NCBI GenBank assembly: GCA_017433225.1 | Contig: JAFRHS010000045.1 | Coordinates: forward strand, 1 to 43,486 | Length of the DNA stretch: 43,486 nucleotides | Reading direction: 5' to 3' | Origin: Clostridia bacterium | Lineage (GTDB): Bacteria > Bacillota > Clostridia > Oscillospirales > Acutalibacteraceae | Part shown: piece after piece, positions 1 through 8,804 of the stretch | How positions within the stretch are numbered: position 1 is the stretch's first letter | How the letters are laid out: every line of letters begins with the position of its first letter | The notes under the pieces: generated by a model | What the model was told of the DNA's origin: nothing | Database searches by the model: none | Seen by the model: only the letters and a program-made list of their open reading frames with translations | Program-made: the position numbers and the translations under genes

Positions 1-201
1 ATCGTCGTTATGAATGCAGCTGCCGCCGTTTCGCATGCAGGAAAAGCAGCCTGTACAGTATTCAATGTGCTGATCGATGGTGTGAATGATATGGATATCC
101 TGCGGTGCCGCTTCCTTCATACCATTTAAGAAGGCACGGGTGATGTGCATGGTATCGCTTTTGTCCCGTTTGGGACTGCCGTTCAAAACAAGTATCTTCA
201 T
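1..201 (-). CDS. Flavodoxin-like / NADPH-dependent FMN reductase family protein (3' part missing)
   Basis: Only the first 67 codons lie in the window; the gene runs off the left edge. The ATG at 201 has GGAGG nine bases upstream. The translation begins MKILVLNGSPKRDKSDT, the phosphate-binding loop of the flavodoxin-like FMN reductases, and contains CTGCFSCMRNGG at about residues 49-60, the Cys-rich stretch of iron-sulfur flavoproteins and related oxidoreductases. It probably binds FMN and reduces a small substrate in the cytoplasm, but the substrate cannot be told. It lies 15 bases after the acetyltransferase stop and is probably the last visible gene of the TetR-headed operon. Confidence 0.8.
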   Translation of the reverse strand, partial: MKILVLNGSPKRDKSDTMHITRAFLNGMKEAAPQDIHIIHTIDQHIEYCTGCFSCMRNGGSCIHNDD

Positions 202-216
202 CGTTTCATCCTCCGA

Positions 217-771
217 TCATGGGCGGATCTCAAAGCGGTTTTTCCATTCTTCCTTTGTAAGTCTCGTAATGTGCTCGGTGCGGATATCGTCCATCACCTT
301 CCAGTGAATATCCTTATCCGTATGATGGTAAGTGAAACCACATTTTTCCTGCACACGCCTGGATTTGTCATTGCCTTCAAAATAGCCGCACCACAGTATT
401 TCCAGGTGCTTGTCGGTAAAGGCATAGCGGATGATCTCCCGTACTGCTTCCGGAATCAGTCCTTGTCCCCAGAAGGGAACACCGATCCAGTAACCGATTT
501 CGCCTTCTGTCTCAGGCAAACCGATATTACTCCGCTCACCGACCATCAGACCGACGCTCCCGATTGCTCTGTTATCCTCTTTCAGACAGACCGCATAGGT
601 TTCCGGCGCCGACAAAACCGTTTTGATGATCTCCCGGCTGTTTTCCACGCTCGTGTGCACCGGCCAGCCCGCGATTGGTCCGATCCGGTCATCTTTTGCG
701 TATTCATATAAACTCTCCGCATCTGTCTCCTCCCACGGACGGAGAATCAATCTCTCTGTTTCAAAAATCAT
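217..771 (-). CDS. GNAT family N-acetyltransferase, RimJ/RimL-like
   Basis: The 184-residue protein opens with [11 protein letters not shown], typical of RimJ/RimL-type GNAT enzymes. It has the acetyl-CoA loop WGQGLIPEA at residues 101-109 and the late [13 protein letters not shown] motif at about 134-146. Such enzymes move acetyl from acetyl-CoA to a protein N-terminus, an amine or a small molecule; the acceptor is unknown here. The start follows AAGGTAG and lies 11 bases after the DUF2975 stop, so the two are likely co-transcribed. The length is normal for the family and nothing looks broken. Confidence 0.87.
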   Translation of the reverse strand: MIFETERLILRPWEETDAESLYEYAKDDRIGPIAGWPVHTSVENSREIIKTVLSAPETYAVCLKEDNRAIGSVGLMVGERSNIGLPETEGEIGYWIGVPFWGQGLIPEAVREIIRYAFTDKHLEILWCGYFEGNDKSRRVQEKCGFTYHHTDKDIHWKVMDDIRTEHITRLTKEEWKNRFEIRP

Positions 772-782
772 CGTGTTCTACC

Positions 783-1337
783 TTATTTCGTTCCCGCATC
801 GGCTTTCTCTTCCTTCACTTCCGCGCCATAGCGGCAGAAGAGCGAGGATATGATCATCATGACGCCCAGGCCTACGGACACATATCCGTCGTAGGTCACT
901 TTCTCGATTGCCGGGAAGAAACTGTCCGCGATGGAAACACCGATGGAGCATACGAGCATCGTGCCCATGGGGATCGCGATGGTCAGAATGCCCAGACGCA
1001 TCAGTTCCTTTGCCCCACGCAGGGTGAAGGGGTCGCCGTCTGCCAGTTCGTTCTTGAAATAGACCTCCGCGAATTTGCTCAAAACCGCTTCTCCCGCGCA
1101 AAGGACCATGACAACGATCAGCGACGCATAGATGGTGGGTATATTCGCGTGGAACTGATCCTCCACGATCCCGTGGATCGTCATACCGCCCAGCTGGAAG
1201 GTCTCCCCTCCCAGCAGGAAGCTTACGATCCCGGCGATGCAGAGACAAAAACCAACGACACTGCAAACAAAAACGATCTTGCTGAGGATTTTTCCGATTT
1301 TTGATAAAGTCTGAATGGTCTGTAATGTATTCTTCAT
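783..1337 (-). CDS. DUF2975 family membrane protein
   Basis: A 184-residue protein with four hydrophobic segments at about 20-42, 66-88, 114-135 and 152-168, and the DPFT motif at 102-105 between helices two and three, as in DUF2975 proteins. The family is of unknown function and often sits beside small regulators. Here the gene follows tetR by 50 bases on the same strand with an AAGGAAG ribosome binding site. Joint control with tetR is inferred from spacing and the absence of a visible terminator. Confidence 0.75.
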   Translation of the reverse strand: MKNTLQTIQTLSKIGKILSKIVFVCSVVGFCLCIAGIVSFLLGGETFQLGGMTIHGIVEDQFHANIPTIYASLIVVMVLCAGEAVLSKFAEVYFKNELADGDPFTLRGAKELMRLGILTIAIPMGTMLVCSIGVSIADSFFPAIEKVTYDGYVSVGLGVMMIISSLFCRYGAEVKEEKADAGTK

Positions 1338-1387
1338 GGTTTTCTTCCTTCTCTCTATAAGTATTTTGATTCTCGCTAAAAGCTGTT

Positions 1388-1990
1388 TTAGGATTTGTCT
1401 TCCACGCCGTAGACCTTGATGAAGTGTCGGCTGAACGCTTCGATCTGCGCCATCGCCTCATCGGTTTTCTCCGGCTGCCGGTCGCAGAGGTGGATGAGCG
1501 CCGAGATCGGTGTCGTATAGGCGAACGCGACCATGGCGGGATCGTCCCGCCGGATCAGACCCCGGTCCATCATCTCGGCGAAGATGGGGGTGAACATCTC
1601 CCGGAGCCCTGTGAGAAAGTGTTTGGTCGCAAGGTCTCGGGCGCGTTCATCCCGAAACTGCTCGATCGTGAGCAGTTTTCGGGTTTTGATGATCGTCTCA
1701 TCGCGGATCGTGATCTCTGTCATCCGCAGAGTCATGGTCACCAGCCCCTCCAGCGAGTCCGGGGCGGGAGGAAAATGTTCCGGAGACCCGAACCGTTCGC
1801 CATAATAGGCGATCATCTGATCCAGCAGGGCATTCCAGATCTCTTCCTTGCTTTCAAAATGCTTATACATCGACGATTTGACCAGACCGAGAGACGCGGT
1901 CAGTTCCCGGATGTTCGTGCCCGCGTAACCGTTCTGCGAAAACAGGTCCAATGCCGCCGCCAGAATTCTTTCTTTGGTATCCTTTGCCAT
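1388..1990 (-). CDS. TetR/AcrR family transcriptional regulator
   Basis: The ATG at 1990 is chosen because GGAGGAGG precedes it. An upstream in-frame start would place the -10 and both operators inside the gene. The 200-residue protein has a TetR N-terminal helix-turn-helix at about 25-46 (TNIRELTASLGLVKSSMYKHF) and a variable ligand-binding C-terminal part. It probably represses its own operon (DUF2975, GNAT, flavodoxin-like) through the palindrome between -35 and -10, and may affect the divergent MATE gene. The inducing ligand is unknown. Confidence 0.9.
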   Translation of the reverse strand: MAKDTKERILAAALDLFSQNGYAGTNIRELTASLGLVKSSMYKHFESKEEIWNALLDQMIAYYGERFGSPEHFPPAPDSLEGLVTMTLRMTEITIRDETIIKTRKLLTIEQFRDERARDLATKHFLTGLREMFTPIFAEMMDRGLIRRDDPAMVAFAYTTPISALIHLCDRQPEKTDEAMAQIEAFSRHFIKVYGVEDKS

Positions 1991-2013
1991 GGGAGTGCCT
2001 CCTCCAAAAATAA

Positions 2014-2029
2014 GTGACCGTTCGTTCTC
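2014..2029. promoter_or_regulatory. Second TetR-like operator half-site
   Basis: A second copy of GTGACCG is followed by a degenerate right arm (CGTTCTC, five of seven matching CGGTCAC). It lies between the -10 and the tetR start codon, 23 bases from the main operator. It could strengthen repression by cooperative binding. Confidence 0.55.
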
Positions 2030-2059
2030 TATTGTAGTGACCGAACGGTCACTTGTCAA
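2022..2059 (-). promoter_or_regulatory. tetR promoter with operator filling the -35/-10 spacer
   Basis: On the minus strand TTGACA (2054-2059) and TACAAT (2031-2036) are separated by exactly 17 bases. Sixteen of those 17 (2037-2052) form the inverted repeat GTGACCG-TT-CGGTCAC. A protein bound there would cover both promoter elements, the classic layout for TetR autorepression. Confidence 0.85.
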
Positions 2060-2122
2060 GACCCGGCCATTCTTACGGGAGACAGGAAAGTGTTCCCGGG
2101 AACGGACAGTTGACCGCAGGTG

Positions 2123-2128
2123 TATAAT
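2123..2128 (+). promoter_or_regulatory. -10 element of the MATE gene, with a palindrome at the -35 position
   Basis: TATAAT at 2123-2128 lies 32 bases before the MATE start. No good -35 is seen. Instead a perfect 12-base palindrome, GTTCCCGGGAAC, lies at 2092-2103, where the -35 region should be. This may be an activator or repressor site. Confidence 0.5.
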
Positions 2129-2160
2129 AGTTCCATCTTTACAGTAAAGGAGGGAACGCG

Positions 2161-3519
2161 ATGCGCCAGGTCGACTTTGAACACGGCTCCGTAGGCCGGA
2201 ACATGCTCCAGTCTGCGGTACCCATGCTGGTGGCGCAGCTGTTTGCCCTCCTGTACAATATCGTGGACCGGATCTTCCTTGGGCGCATCCCGGGCGAAGG
2301 CACCATGGCGCTGGCCGGCGTCGGGCTCTGCTTCCCGCTGGTCATCCTGACGATCGGGTTCGCGAACCTGTTCGGCACCGGCGGCGCGCCCCTCTTCTCC
2401 ATCGCCCTCGGCGCGAAGGACCGGGAGAGCGCAAAGCACATCCAGACGACAGCATTCCTGCTGTTGTCCGGCGCGGCGCTGATCATCACAGCAGTCGGGC
2501 TCCTGTTCAGCCGCCCGTTCCTTTTGCTGTTCGGCGCTTCGGAGGCCACCCTCCCCTACGCGCTGCCCTACCTGCGCATCTACCTCCTCGGAACCTTCTT
2601 CTCGATGGCAGTCACGGGTATGAACCCGTTCATCAACGCGCAGGGGTACACGGGGTTCGGTATGCTGACCGTCTCCATCGGCGCGCTCCTGAACGTGGCG
2701 CTGGACCCGGTCTTCATCTTCGCGCTGCATCTCGGGACGTCCGGCGCGGCCATCGCGACGGTCATTTCCCAGATCATCTCTGCGGTGCTGGTGCTCTGGT
2801 ATCTGCGCCGGCGGTGTGAACTCCGCCTGACCGTACATCGCCCCAGGGACTTTGCGACGGTGGCCAGAAACATTACGTCACTCGGCACGGCCGGGTTCAT
2901 CATGGCCGTCACCAACGCGCTCGTCACGCTGTCCTGCAACTCAGTGCTGTCCCGTTTCGGCGGCGACCTCTACGTCTCCATCATGACCATCCTCGCCAGC
3001 GTGCGGCAGTTCGTCGACGTCCCGGCGCTTGCCGTGTCGGAGGGCACGAGCCCGGTCATGAGTTACAACTACGGGGCAGAACGGCCCGGCAATGTGCGAA
3101 AGGCGATCCGCCTCATGACCATCGCCAACCTCACGTACACGCTGGCCATCTGGCTCTTCATCCTCTGGAAGCCACAGTGGTTCATCGGCATCTTCACAAA
3201 TGACAAGGCCATTCTGGCCGATGCCATCCCGGCGCTGCACCTCTACTTCTTCGCCTTCATCGGGCAGGGGCTGCAGTACTGCGGACAGACGACCTTCAAG
3301 GCGCTCAACAAAAAGCGCCAGGCCATCTTCTTCTCGCTGTTCCGGAAAGCGATCATCGTCATTCCGTTGACCTACCTCCTGCCGCACCTCTTCGGGCTCG
3401 GCACCGACGGCGTCTTCCTGGCGGAACCCGTCTCCAACGTGGTCGGCGGCACCGCCTGTTTCGTCACCATGATGCTGACGGTCTGGCGGGAACTCGGACG
3501 GGCGGAAAAACAACAATAA
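2161..3519 (+). CDS. MATE family multidrug efflux transporter
   Basis: A 452-residue integral membrane protein with about twelve hydrophobic segments and the MATE hallmarks GSVGRNMLQSAVPM at the N-terminus, IVDRIFLGR in helix 1-2 and ALLNVALDPVFIF in the middle. MATE proteins export cationic drugs or metabolites using a Na+ or H+ gradient. The start follows AAAGGAGG. The gene diverges from tetR, so substrate-induced efflux is a reasonable guess, but the main TetR operator is about 70 bp from this gene's -10, so the link is unproven. A terminator stem begins directly after the stop. Confidence 0.92.
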   Translation: MRQVDFEHGSVGRNMLQSAVPMLVAQLFALLYNIVDRIFLGRIPGEGTMALAGVGLCFPLVILTIGFANLFGTGGAPLFSIALGAKDRESAKHIQTTAFLLLSGAALIITAVGLLFSRPFLLLFGASEATLPYALPYLRIYLLGTFFSMAVTGMNPFINAQGYTGFGMLTVSIGALLNVALDPVFIFALHLGTSGAAIATVISQIISAVLVLWYLRRRCELRLTVHRPRDFATVARNITSLGTAGFIMAVTNALVTLSCNSVLSRFGGDLYVSIMTILASVRQFVDVPALAVSEGTSPVMSYNYGAERPGNVRKAIRLMTIANLTYTLAIWLFILWKPQWFIGIFTNDKAILADAIPALHLYFFAFIGQGLQYCGQTTFKALNKKRQAIFFSLFRKAIIVIPLTYLLPHLFGLGTDGVFLAEPVSNVVGGTACFVTMMLTVWRELGRAEKQQ

Positions 3520-3560
3520 CCCCGAACGTTGTGATGCAACATTCGGGGTCATTTGTTGTT
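3520..3560. terminator. Rho-independent terminator, probably bidirectional
   Basis: Arms 3520-3531 (CCCCGAAcGTTG) and 3537-3548 pair with one mismatch around a 5-base loop. A T-rich stretch follows on the plus strand. It begins right after the MATE stop and could also end the converging lipoprotein gene. Confidence 0.8.
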
Positions 3561-3575
3561 CGATTGGTTTTCTGT

Positions 3576-4345
3576 TTACAGGAATTCGTAGTCCAGAGCG
3601 ATGAGGGACTGGAAGATGCCGGCTTCCACGGTGAGCTGGTAGAGATCGTCGAACGCATACCACTCTCGGGGGAGCGTGATGGAGAAGAGCAGCTCATCCT
3701 GATCCTTCATGACCACCGGCTGGTTGAGCCGGATGTTCGTCGACAACAGTTCATTTCCAAGCAGGTCGCGGATCGCGAATCTCGAATAGCCGTTCAGGCG
3801 GATCGGCCGGCCGGTATTGTTTTTGACGACCAGATACAGCTGTACCCCTCCGCCGGAGGTCCTCTTCGTGCGGACCCGGACAGAGATGCCGGTGTCACTG
3901 GGGTTCAGATACTGAAGGCCGCCGGTGCCGAAATCGACGGTCCCGTTCAGCAGTTTCCGGGCAGCATCGGTGGACAGATCATAGACATCTGCCACCAGGG
4001 AGCCTCTCTTCGGAGCGGCCGGAGCCGTTTTGGAAGCCGTCGTTTTCTTTGTGACCGTTTTCTGTTTTGTATGGGAAGTAGTCCCGGTCTTCTTTGCCGT
4101 CGAAGCACCGGTTTCTCCGGTCTTCTCTTCCTTGACGGCCAAAGTCGGTTGTGACTTCTTCGTTTTTTCGCGCTCGTGTCCTTACCCGGTTTCGAGTCCG
4201 TTTCTGTCGCAGCCTGCGAGACCGCAGGTGCATTGCCTGCCGCCGTCTCCGATGACTTGTCAGCAGAACGGCAACCCGCAAGACTCAGGGTCAGGACGAC
4301 CGCCAGCAGTACCGCTGTCAGGCGGGCGAAAGCCTTGCTGTTCAT
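3576..4345 (-). pseudogene. Lipoprotein gene interrupted by a -1 frameshift in an A6 tract
   Basis: The ATG at 4345 with AAAGGAG upstream starts a lipoprotein signal ending LSLAGC, with the lipidated Cys at residue 25. This frame then runs into nonsense, while the following frame carries a Thr/Lys-rich linker and a conserved-looking beta-rich domain (LYLVVKNNTGRPIRL, then LLFSITLPREW) to the stop at 3576. The switch lies at the minus-strand A6 run at 4163-4168. One extra A would give a continuous protein of 256 residues. This may be a homopolymer sequencing error, slippage or a true inactivation. The function of the C-terminal domain is not recognised. Confidence 0.75.
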
Positions 4346-4383
4346 AAAACACTCCTTTGTTCGAAAAACAGGGATGTTCTTGA

Positions 4384-4412
4384 ACCTTACCACGATATCT
4401 TACAGGTGTCAA
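4384..4412 (-). promoter_or_regulatory. Promoter of the frameshifted lipoprotein gene
   Basis: TTGACA (4407-4412), a 17-base spacer and TAAGGT (4384-4389) lie about 40 bases upstream of the start codon at 4345. Confidence 0.7.
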
Positions 4413-4465
4413 GCAAATTGTATGTATATATCGTAACATTTGTCATAATTTATCTCATAATCGAA

Positions 4466-4496
4466 AGATCCCTCTGCGGTTCCGGCAGAGGGATCT
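4466..4496. terminator. Terminator downstream of the 159-residue lipoprotein gene
   Basis: A perfect 12-bp stem (AGATCCCTCTGC, 4466-4477, with 4485-4496) closes a 7-base loop and begins five bases after the stop on the minus strand. The T-run is short (TTT). Confidence 0.75.
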
Positions 4497-4500
4497 GGTT

Positions 4501-4980
4501 TTATTGAACTGTCTTCAGTGCTTCCTGATAGTCGTCCATCAGAATGCTCGTCGCGGCGGTGTAGGCGTCATAGAGGGCGTCCACATACCCGGTCGCCGAC
4601 TCGTCTGATCCGTCCGTATAGAGGACATATTTCGAGACTTCGGTGCTGCCTTTTCCATAGAGCTTTGCCAGCACACCGGTCTTCTCCTTGAGGAGGACCG
4701 CCAGCGTCCCGTCCTGTCTGTACCGGGCCGGAGCTTCTTTCTTCAGCTCTTTGCCGAGCGCTTTCGCCTGCTGTTCCATCTTCGCGGAGTAGAGGTCGAC
4801 GATCTCCTGCGCGGAACCGTACTCCGATTCACTCAGGTTTTGCACTTTGTCGAGTCCGCCATAGACTGCCTCGTCCATCTTCTCCGACGCCTTTTTGCAG
4901 CCGGTGAACGACAGCGCGAGGACCGCGGTCATCAGGAGCGCCAGCAGCGCCCCGCCCCGTTTGGCGATGTAGTTTTTCAT
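4501..4980 (-). CDS. Small lipoprotein of unknown function
   Basis: Starting at the ATG at 4980 (GAGGTG upstream), the 159-residue product has a lipoprotein signal peptide ending LSFTGC, with the Cys at residue 28. A mostly helical, charged domain follows. No known domain is recognised. An upstream in-frame start would lie inside the promoter region, so it was rejected. It is anchored on the outer face of the membrane. It resembles its neighbour (3576-4345) only in being a small lipoprotein. Confidence 0.8.
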   Translation of the reverse strand: MKNYIAKRGGALLALLMTAVLALSFTGCKKASEKMDEAVYGGLDKVQNLSESEYGSAQEIVDLYSAKMEQQAKALGKELKKEAPARYRQDGTLAVLLKEKTGVLAKLYGKGSTEVSKYVLYTDGSDESATGYVDALYDAYTAATSILMDDYQEALKTVQ

Positions 4981-5005
4981 ATTCAACACCTCGTTTTCAC
5001 CGCAT

Positions 5006-5034
5006 GTTATAGCACTTCCGGGACTCCCTGTCAA
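5006..5034 (-). promoter_or_regulatory. Promoter of the 159-residue lipoprotein gene
   Basis: TTGACA (5029-5034), a 17-base spacer and TATAAC (5006-5011), 26 bases upstream of the start codon. The -35 lies just past the hydrogenase terminator. Confidence 0.8.
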
Positions 5035-5041
5035 GCAGAAC

Positions 5042-5081
5042 AAAGCCCCCGGGGCTGCGTGGAGCAGCCTGCGGGGGCTTT
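5042..5081 (-). terminator. Terminator of the hnd hydrogenase operon
   Basis: Outer arms AAAGCCCCCG (5042-5051) and CGGGGGCTTT (5072-5081) with an inner GGCTGC/GCAGCC pairing, located 28 bases after the hndD stop. The T-run after the stem is short and broken. Confidence 0.75.
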
Positions 5082-5108
5082 GCCGTCAAATGCTAATGAA
5101 TGTTGTGC

Positions 5109-6863
5109 TTAGTCCCAGTTACCGTTGATCTTGCGCGGGGTATATTCCGTATGCAGGAGCTTGTGGGCAAGGTGAGAGCCGGGTTCGCCAAGATAGGTCT
5201 CGTAGATCTCCTTGATGGCGGGGTTCTCGTGGGACTTCCGGATGGCGTTGCCCTGGTCCAGAGCATAGAGGACTTTCGCGCGCTCGGCACGGATGTCCAC
5301 AAAGTTCCGGACAGAGGCGTGGACCTGAGGCTGACCGCCGCCGTTGACACAGCCGCCGGGGCAGGCCATGACTTCGATGAAGTCGACCTCAAGCTCGCCG
5401 GCCTTGACCATGTCAAGGAGTTTGCGGGCGTTCGCCAGACCGGAGGTGACGGCGACACGGACGGTGAGGCCGGCCACTTCGTAGGTCGCGGTGCGGATGT
5501 CCTTGAGGCCGCGGACGTCTTCGAAGTCGACGTTCGGGAGTTCTTCGCCGGTGAGGACTTCCACAGCGGTACGAAGGGCAGCTTCCATAACACCGCCGGT
5601 GGCGCCGAAGATGACGGCTGCGCCGGTACCGAGACCGAGCGGCAGGTCGAAGTCTTCTTCGGGAAGCATATCCCAGTCGAGACCGGCCAGCTTGATCATG
5701 CGGCCAAACTCACGGGTCGTCAGGACATAGTCGTTGTCACGGAGACCGTTGACGTTCATCTCGGGTCTCTGGTACTCGAACTTCTTCGCGGTACAGGGCA
5801 TGATGGAGACCATGACGATATCCTTCGGGTCGATGCCCTCTTTTTCGGCATAGTAGCTCTTGGCCACCGCGCCGAACATACCCTGAGGCGATTTACAGGT
5901 CGACAGATTCGGGATCATGTCGGGGTAATAGGTCTCACAGAACTTGATCCATCCCGGCGAGCAGGAGGTGATCAGAGGCAGGGTGCCGCCGTTCTTGACA
6001 CGGTCAAGGAATTCGGTGGCCTCTTCCATGATGGTGAGGTCCGCGGAGAACAGCGTGTCGAAGACCTTGTCGAACCCGAGTCTGCGCATGGCAGCAGCCA
6101 TCTTGCCCTGGGCGTCGGTGCCGACGGGTTTGCCGAACTCTTCGGCAAGACCGGCACGGACGGCGGGAGCGACCTGGACGAGGACGTGCTTGCTGGGATC
6201 GTGGATCGCCGCAAAGACATCGTCGACGGAGTCCTTTTCGTAGATGGCACCGACGGGGCAGGCAGTGATGCACTGTCCGCAGTGGATGCAGGAGGTCTCC
6301 GCAAGCGGCAGGTCAAAGACCGAGCCGATGTTGGTGTCGAATCCGCGTTCGTTCGCACCGATGCAGCCGATGCCCTGGCTCACCGTACAGGCGGCGACGC
6401 AGCGGCGGCAAAGGATACATTTCGAGTTGTCGCGGACCATGTGCGCGGCGGAATCGTCGATCCGGAATTCCGGGTTCGCGCCGGCATAATAGTTCTCGTC
6501 CTCAATGCCATACTCACGGCAGAGCTTCTGGAGCTCGCAGTTGCCGGAACGGACACAGGAAAGACATTCTTTTCTGTGGTTGGAGAGGATGAGCTCGAGG
6601 GTCTTTTTGCGGTTGGCAAGGATCCTCGGGGTGCTGGTGAAGACTTCCATGCCGTCGGCTGCCGGGAAAACACAGGCAGCGGCGAGTTTCGGAGAGCCTT
6701 TGATCTCGACGAGACACATACGGCAGGCGCCGATCTCGTTGATCTCTTTGAGGAAGCAAAGTGTCGGGATCTTGACCGCGGCAGCATGAGCCGCTTCAAG
6801 TACTGTAGACCCCTTGGGGACCGTCACTTCGATTCCATCGATTTTTAAAGTAATGGTATCCAT
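5109..6863 (-). CDS. hndD: [FeFe] hydrogenase catalytic subunit, HndD type
   Basis: This 584-residue protein reversibly makes H2 at the H-cluster. It has an N-terminal [2Fe-2S] domain (Cys 36, 47, 50, 64), a His-Cys [4Fe-4S] site (His96, Cys100, 103, 109), two [4Fe-4S] clusters (Cys 149/152/156/160 and 192/195/198/202) and the H-cluster motifs TSCSPGW (299-305), MPCTAKKFE (355-363) and MACPGGCVNGGG (499-510). All catalytic motifs are intact. The ATG at 6863 follows AAGGAGG; an upstream TTG is too close to that site. With HndA, B and C it should form a cytoplasmic multimeric, possibly electron-bifurcating, NAD(P)H-linked hydrogenase. Confidence 0.95.
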   Translation of the reverse strand: MDTITLKIDGIEVTVPKGSTVLEAAHAAAVKIPTLCFLKEINEIGACRMCLVEIKGSPKLAAACVFPAADGMEVFTSTPRILANRKKTLELILSNHRKECLSCVRSGNCELQKLCREYGIEDENYYAGANPEFRIDDSAAHMVRDNSKCILCRRCVAACTVSQGIGCIGANERGFDTNIGSVFDLPLAETSCIHCGQCITACPVGAIYEKDSVDDVFAAIHDPSKHVLVQVAPAVRAGLAEEFGKPVGTDAQGKMAAAMRRLGFDKVFDTLFSADLTIMEEATEFLDRVKNGGTLPLITSCSPGWIKFCETYYPDMIPNLSTCKSPQGMFGAVAKSYYAEKEGIDPKDIVMVSIMPCTAKKFEYQRPEMNVNGLRDNDYVLTTREFGRMIKLAGLDWDMLPEEDFDLPLGLGTGAAVIFGATGGVMEAALRTAVEVLTGEELPNVDFEDVRGLKDIRTATYEVAGLTVRVAVTSGLANARKLLDMVKAGELEVDFIEVMACPGGCVNGGGQPQVHASVRNFVDIRAERAKVLYALDQGNAIRKSHENPAIKEIYETYLGEPGSHLAHKLLHTEYTPRKINGNWD

Positions 6864-6875
6864 GAACAATCCTCC

Positions 6876-8399
6876 TTACTGCTTCGAAATAGCGTCGAAC
6901 TTACACTTCTCGATACAAGCACCGCACTTGATACATTTATCGTTGTCGATCTTGACGGACGGAAGCTTGTGTCCTTCGGCGATGTAATCGGTCTTCGTGA
7001 TCGCGAACGGCGGACAGTTCCGCAGACACTGGGTACAACCGATACACTTGTCGGGGTCGACCACATAGTGGAACAGCTCTTTACAGACAGCGGCGGGACA
7101 GTGCCGGTCGTTGATATGAGCCTCATACTCATCGCGGAAGAACCGGATGGTCGAAAGGACCGGGTTCGGGGCTGTCTGGCCAAGGCCGCACAGCGCGTTG
7201 TCCTTGATGTAGTAAGCGAGGTCTTCCAACTTGTCGATATCTTCCATGGTGCCTTTACCGGAAGTGATGCGGTCGAGGATCTCGAGCATCCGCTTCGTGC
7301 CGATACGGCAGGGCGTACACTTGCCGCAGGACTCGTCGCAGGTGAAGGTCAGGAAGAACTTCGCGATGTCGACCATACAGTTGTCTTCGTCCATGACGAT
7401 AAGACCGCCGGAGCCCATGATCGAGCCGATTTCTGCGAGGTGTTCATAGTCCATCTGGACGTTGATATGAGATGCGGGGATACAGCCGCCGGACGGGCCG
7501 CCGGTCTGGGCCGCTTTGAACTTCTTGCCGTTCGGGACACCGCCGCCGATCTCATCGATAACCGTACTCAGGGGAGTACCCATCGGGATCTCGACGAGGC
7601 CGGTGTGGCGGATCTTTCCGCCGAGGGCAAAGACTTTCGTGCCCTTGGATTTTTCGGTACCGACGGAAGAGAACCAGTCGGCGCCGTTCAGAATGATCTG
7701 CGGGATGTTCGCCCAGGTCTCAACGTTGTTGAGGATGGACGGGCTCTGGAACAGACCTTTCTCTGCCGGGAACGGAGGACGGGGGCGGGGCTCGCCGCGG
7801 TTGCCTTCGATGGAGGTCATGAGGGCGGTTTCCTCGCCGCAGACGAACGCGCCGGCACCCAGACGGATGTCGATATCGAAGTCGAAACCGGTCCCGTAGA
7901 TGTTCTTGCCGAACAGACCGTATTCCCGGGCCTGCTGCAGGGCGATGTTCAGACGCTTGACCGCGACGGGGTACTCCGCACGGACATAGATGTAGCCCTG
8001 GCTCGAACCGATGGCATAGCCGGCAATGGCCATGGCCTCGAGGACGACGTGGGGGTCACCTTCCAGGACCGAACGGTCCATGAACGCGCCGGGGTCGCCT
8101 TCGTCGGCGTTACAGCAGACATATTTCTGAGGGGCGTCATAGCCCTTCGCAAATTTCCATTTGAGACCCGTCGGGAAACCGGCACCGCCGCGGCCGCGAA
8201 GGCCGGAGTCCAGCATGACCTGGATGACGTCGTCCGGAGTCATTTCCGTCAGGACCTTATGCAGGGCCATATACCCGTCCATCGCGAGATATTCGTCGAT
8301 GTTCTCCGGGTCGATGACGCCGCAGTTTTTCAGCGCGATACGGCGCTGGATCTTGTAAAAGCTGGTATCCGCAAGGGAAGTAATGATGTTATCAGTCAT
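6876..8399 (-). CDS. hndC: Hydrogenase flavoprotein subunit, NuoF-like HndC
   Basis: A 507-residue NuoF/HydB-family subunit that binds NAD(P)H and FMN. It shows [13 protein letters not shown] (67-79) and [13 protein letters not shown] (181-193), an iron-sulfur site at Cys 358, 361, 364 and 404, and a C-terminal two-cluster ferredoxin domain (Cys 452/455/458/462 and 489/492/495/499). It lacks the N-terminal thioredoxin-like [2Fe-2S] domain of longer HydB proteins; that domain is encoded separately by hndB just upstream, as in the hndABCD arrangement known from Desulfovibrio. The start has GGGAGGG; the hndD start follows 12 bases after the stop. Confidence 0.93.
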   Translation of the reverse strand: MTDNIITSLADTSFYKIQRRIALKNCGVIDPENIDEYLAMDGYMALHKVLTEMTPDDVIQVMLDSGLRGRGGAGFPTGLKWKFAKGYDAPQKYVCCNADEGDPGAFMDRSVLEGDPHVVLEAMAIAGYAIGSSQGYIYVRAEYPVAVKRLNIALQQAREYGLFGKNIYGTGFDFDIDIRLGAGAFVCGEETALMTSIEGNRGEPRPRPPFPAEKGLFQSPSILNNVETWANIPQIILNGADWFSSVGTEKSKGTKVFALGGKIRHTGLVEIPMGTPLSTVIDEIGGGVPNGKKFKAAQTGGPSGGCIPASHINVQMDYEHLAEIGSIMGSGGLIVMDEDNCMVDIAKFFLTFTCDESCGKCTPCRIGTKRMLEILDRITSGKGTMEDIDKLEDLAYYIKDNALCGLGQTAPNPVLSTIRFFRDEYEAHINDRHCPAAVCKELFHYVVDPDKCIGCTQCLRNCPPFAITKTDYIAEGHKLPSVKIDNDKCIKCGACIEKCKFDAISKQ

Positions 8400-8417
8400 A
8401 GTATGCCCTCCCTTTCG

Positions 8418-8786
8418 TCAAACTTCCGTCGCACCGATGGTGTACTCGGTGACGACTTTTCCGCCGATGAGATGCTCTTCGACCACGCGTTTGGCCTTCT
8501 CGGCATCCATCTTGACGTATGTGGTGCGTTCGGTCCCGTCATAGACTTCCGCGACCGGCTCGTACTGGCAGATGCCCACACAACCGGTCTGCTTGACGCT
8601 GACCTTATCTCCGATCCCGGCTTCTTTTACGCCATCGACAAAGGCGTTCAGAACGGGAGTGGCTCCGGCGGCGATCCCGCAAGTGGCCATGCCTACGACC
8701 ACGCGTTTCGCGCCCGGTTTGCCGGCAAGAGTGATCTCCGCTTTCATCGCTTCACGGATGGCAGCGAGTTCCTGCATGCTCTTCAT
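8418..8786 (-). CDS. hndB: Thioredoxin-like [2Fe-2S] hydrogenase subunit HndB
   Basis: A 122-residue thioredoxin-fold ferredoxin domain. It carries MATCGIAAGA at 33-42 and GCVGICQYEP at 68-77, so Cys36, Cys69 and Cys73 are visible as likely ligands. It corresponds to the N-terminal domain of fused HydB proteins and to HndB of NADP-reducing hydrogenases. It would pass electrons within the Hnd complex. The gene lies 18 bases after hndA and 18 before hndC, with AAGGAG before the ATG. Confidence 0.88.
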   Translation of the reverse strand: MKSMQELAAIREAMKAEITLAGKPGAKRVVVGMATCGIAAGATPVLNAFVDGVKEAGIGDKVSVKQTGCVGICQYEPVAEVYDGTERTTYVKMDAEKAKRVVEEHLIGGKVVTEYTIGATEV

Positions 8787-8804
8787 AGTTCTTCTCCTTC
8801 CCTG

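Noticed and set aside
2056-2838. A minus-strand frame opposite the MATE gene
   Set aside because: It is an antisense shadow rich in Arg/Glu/Asp/Gln with no domain and no start signals.
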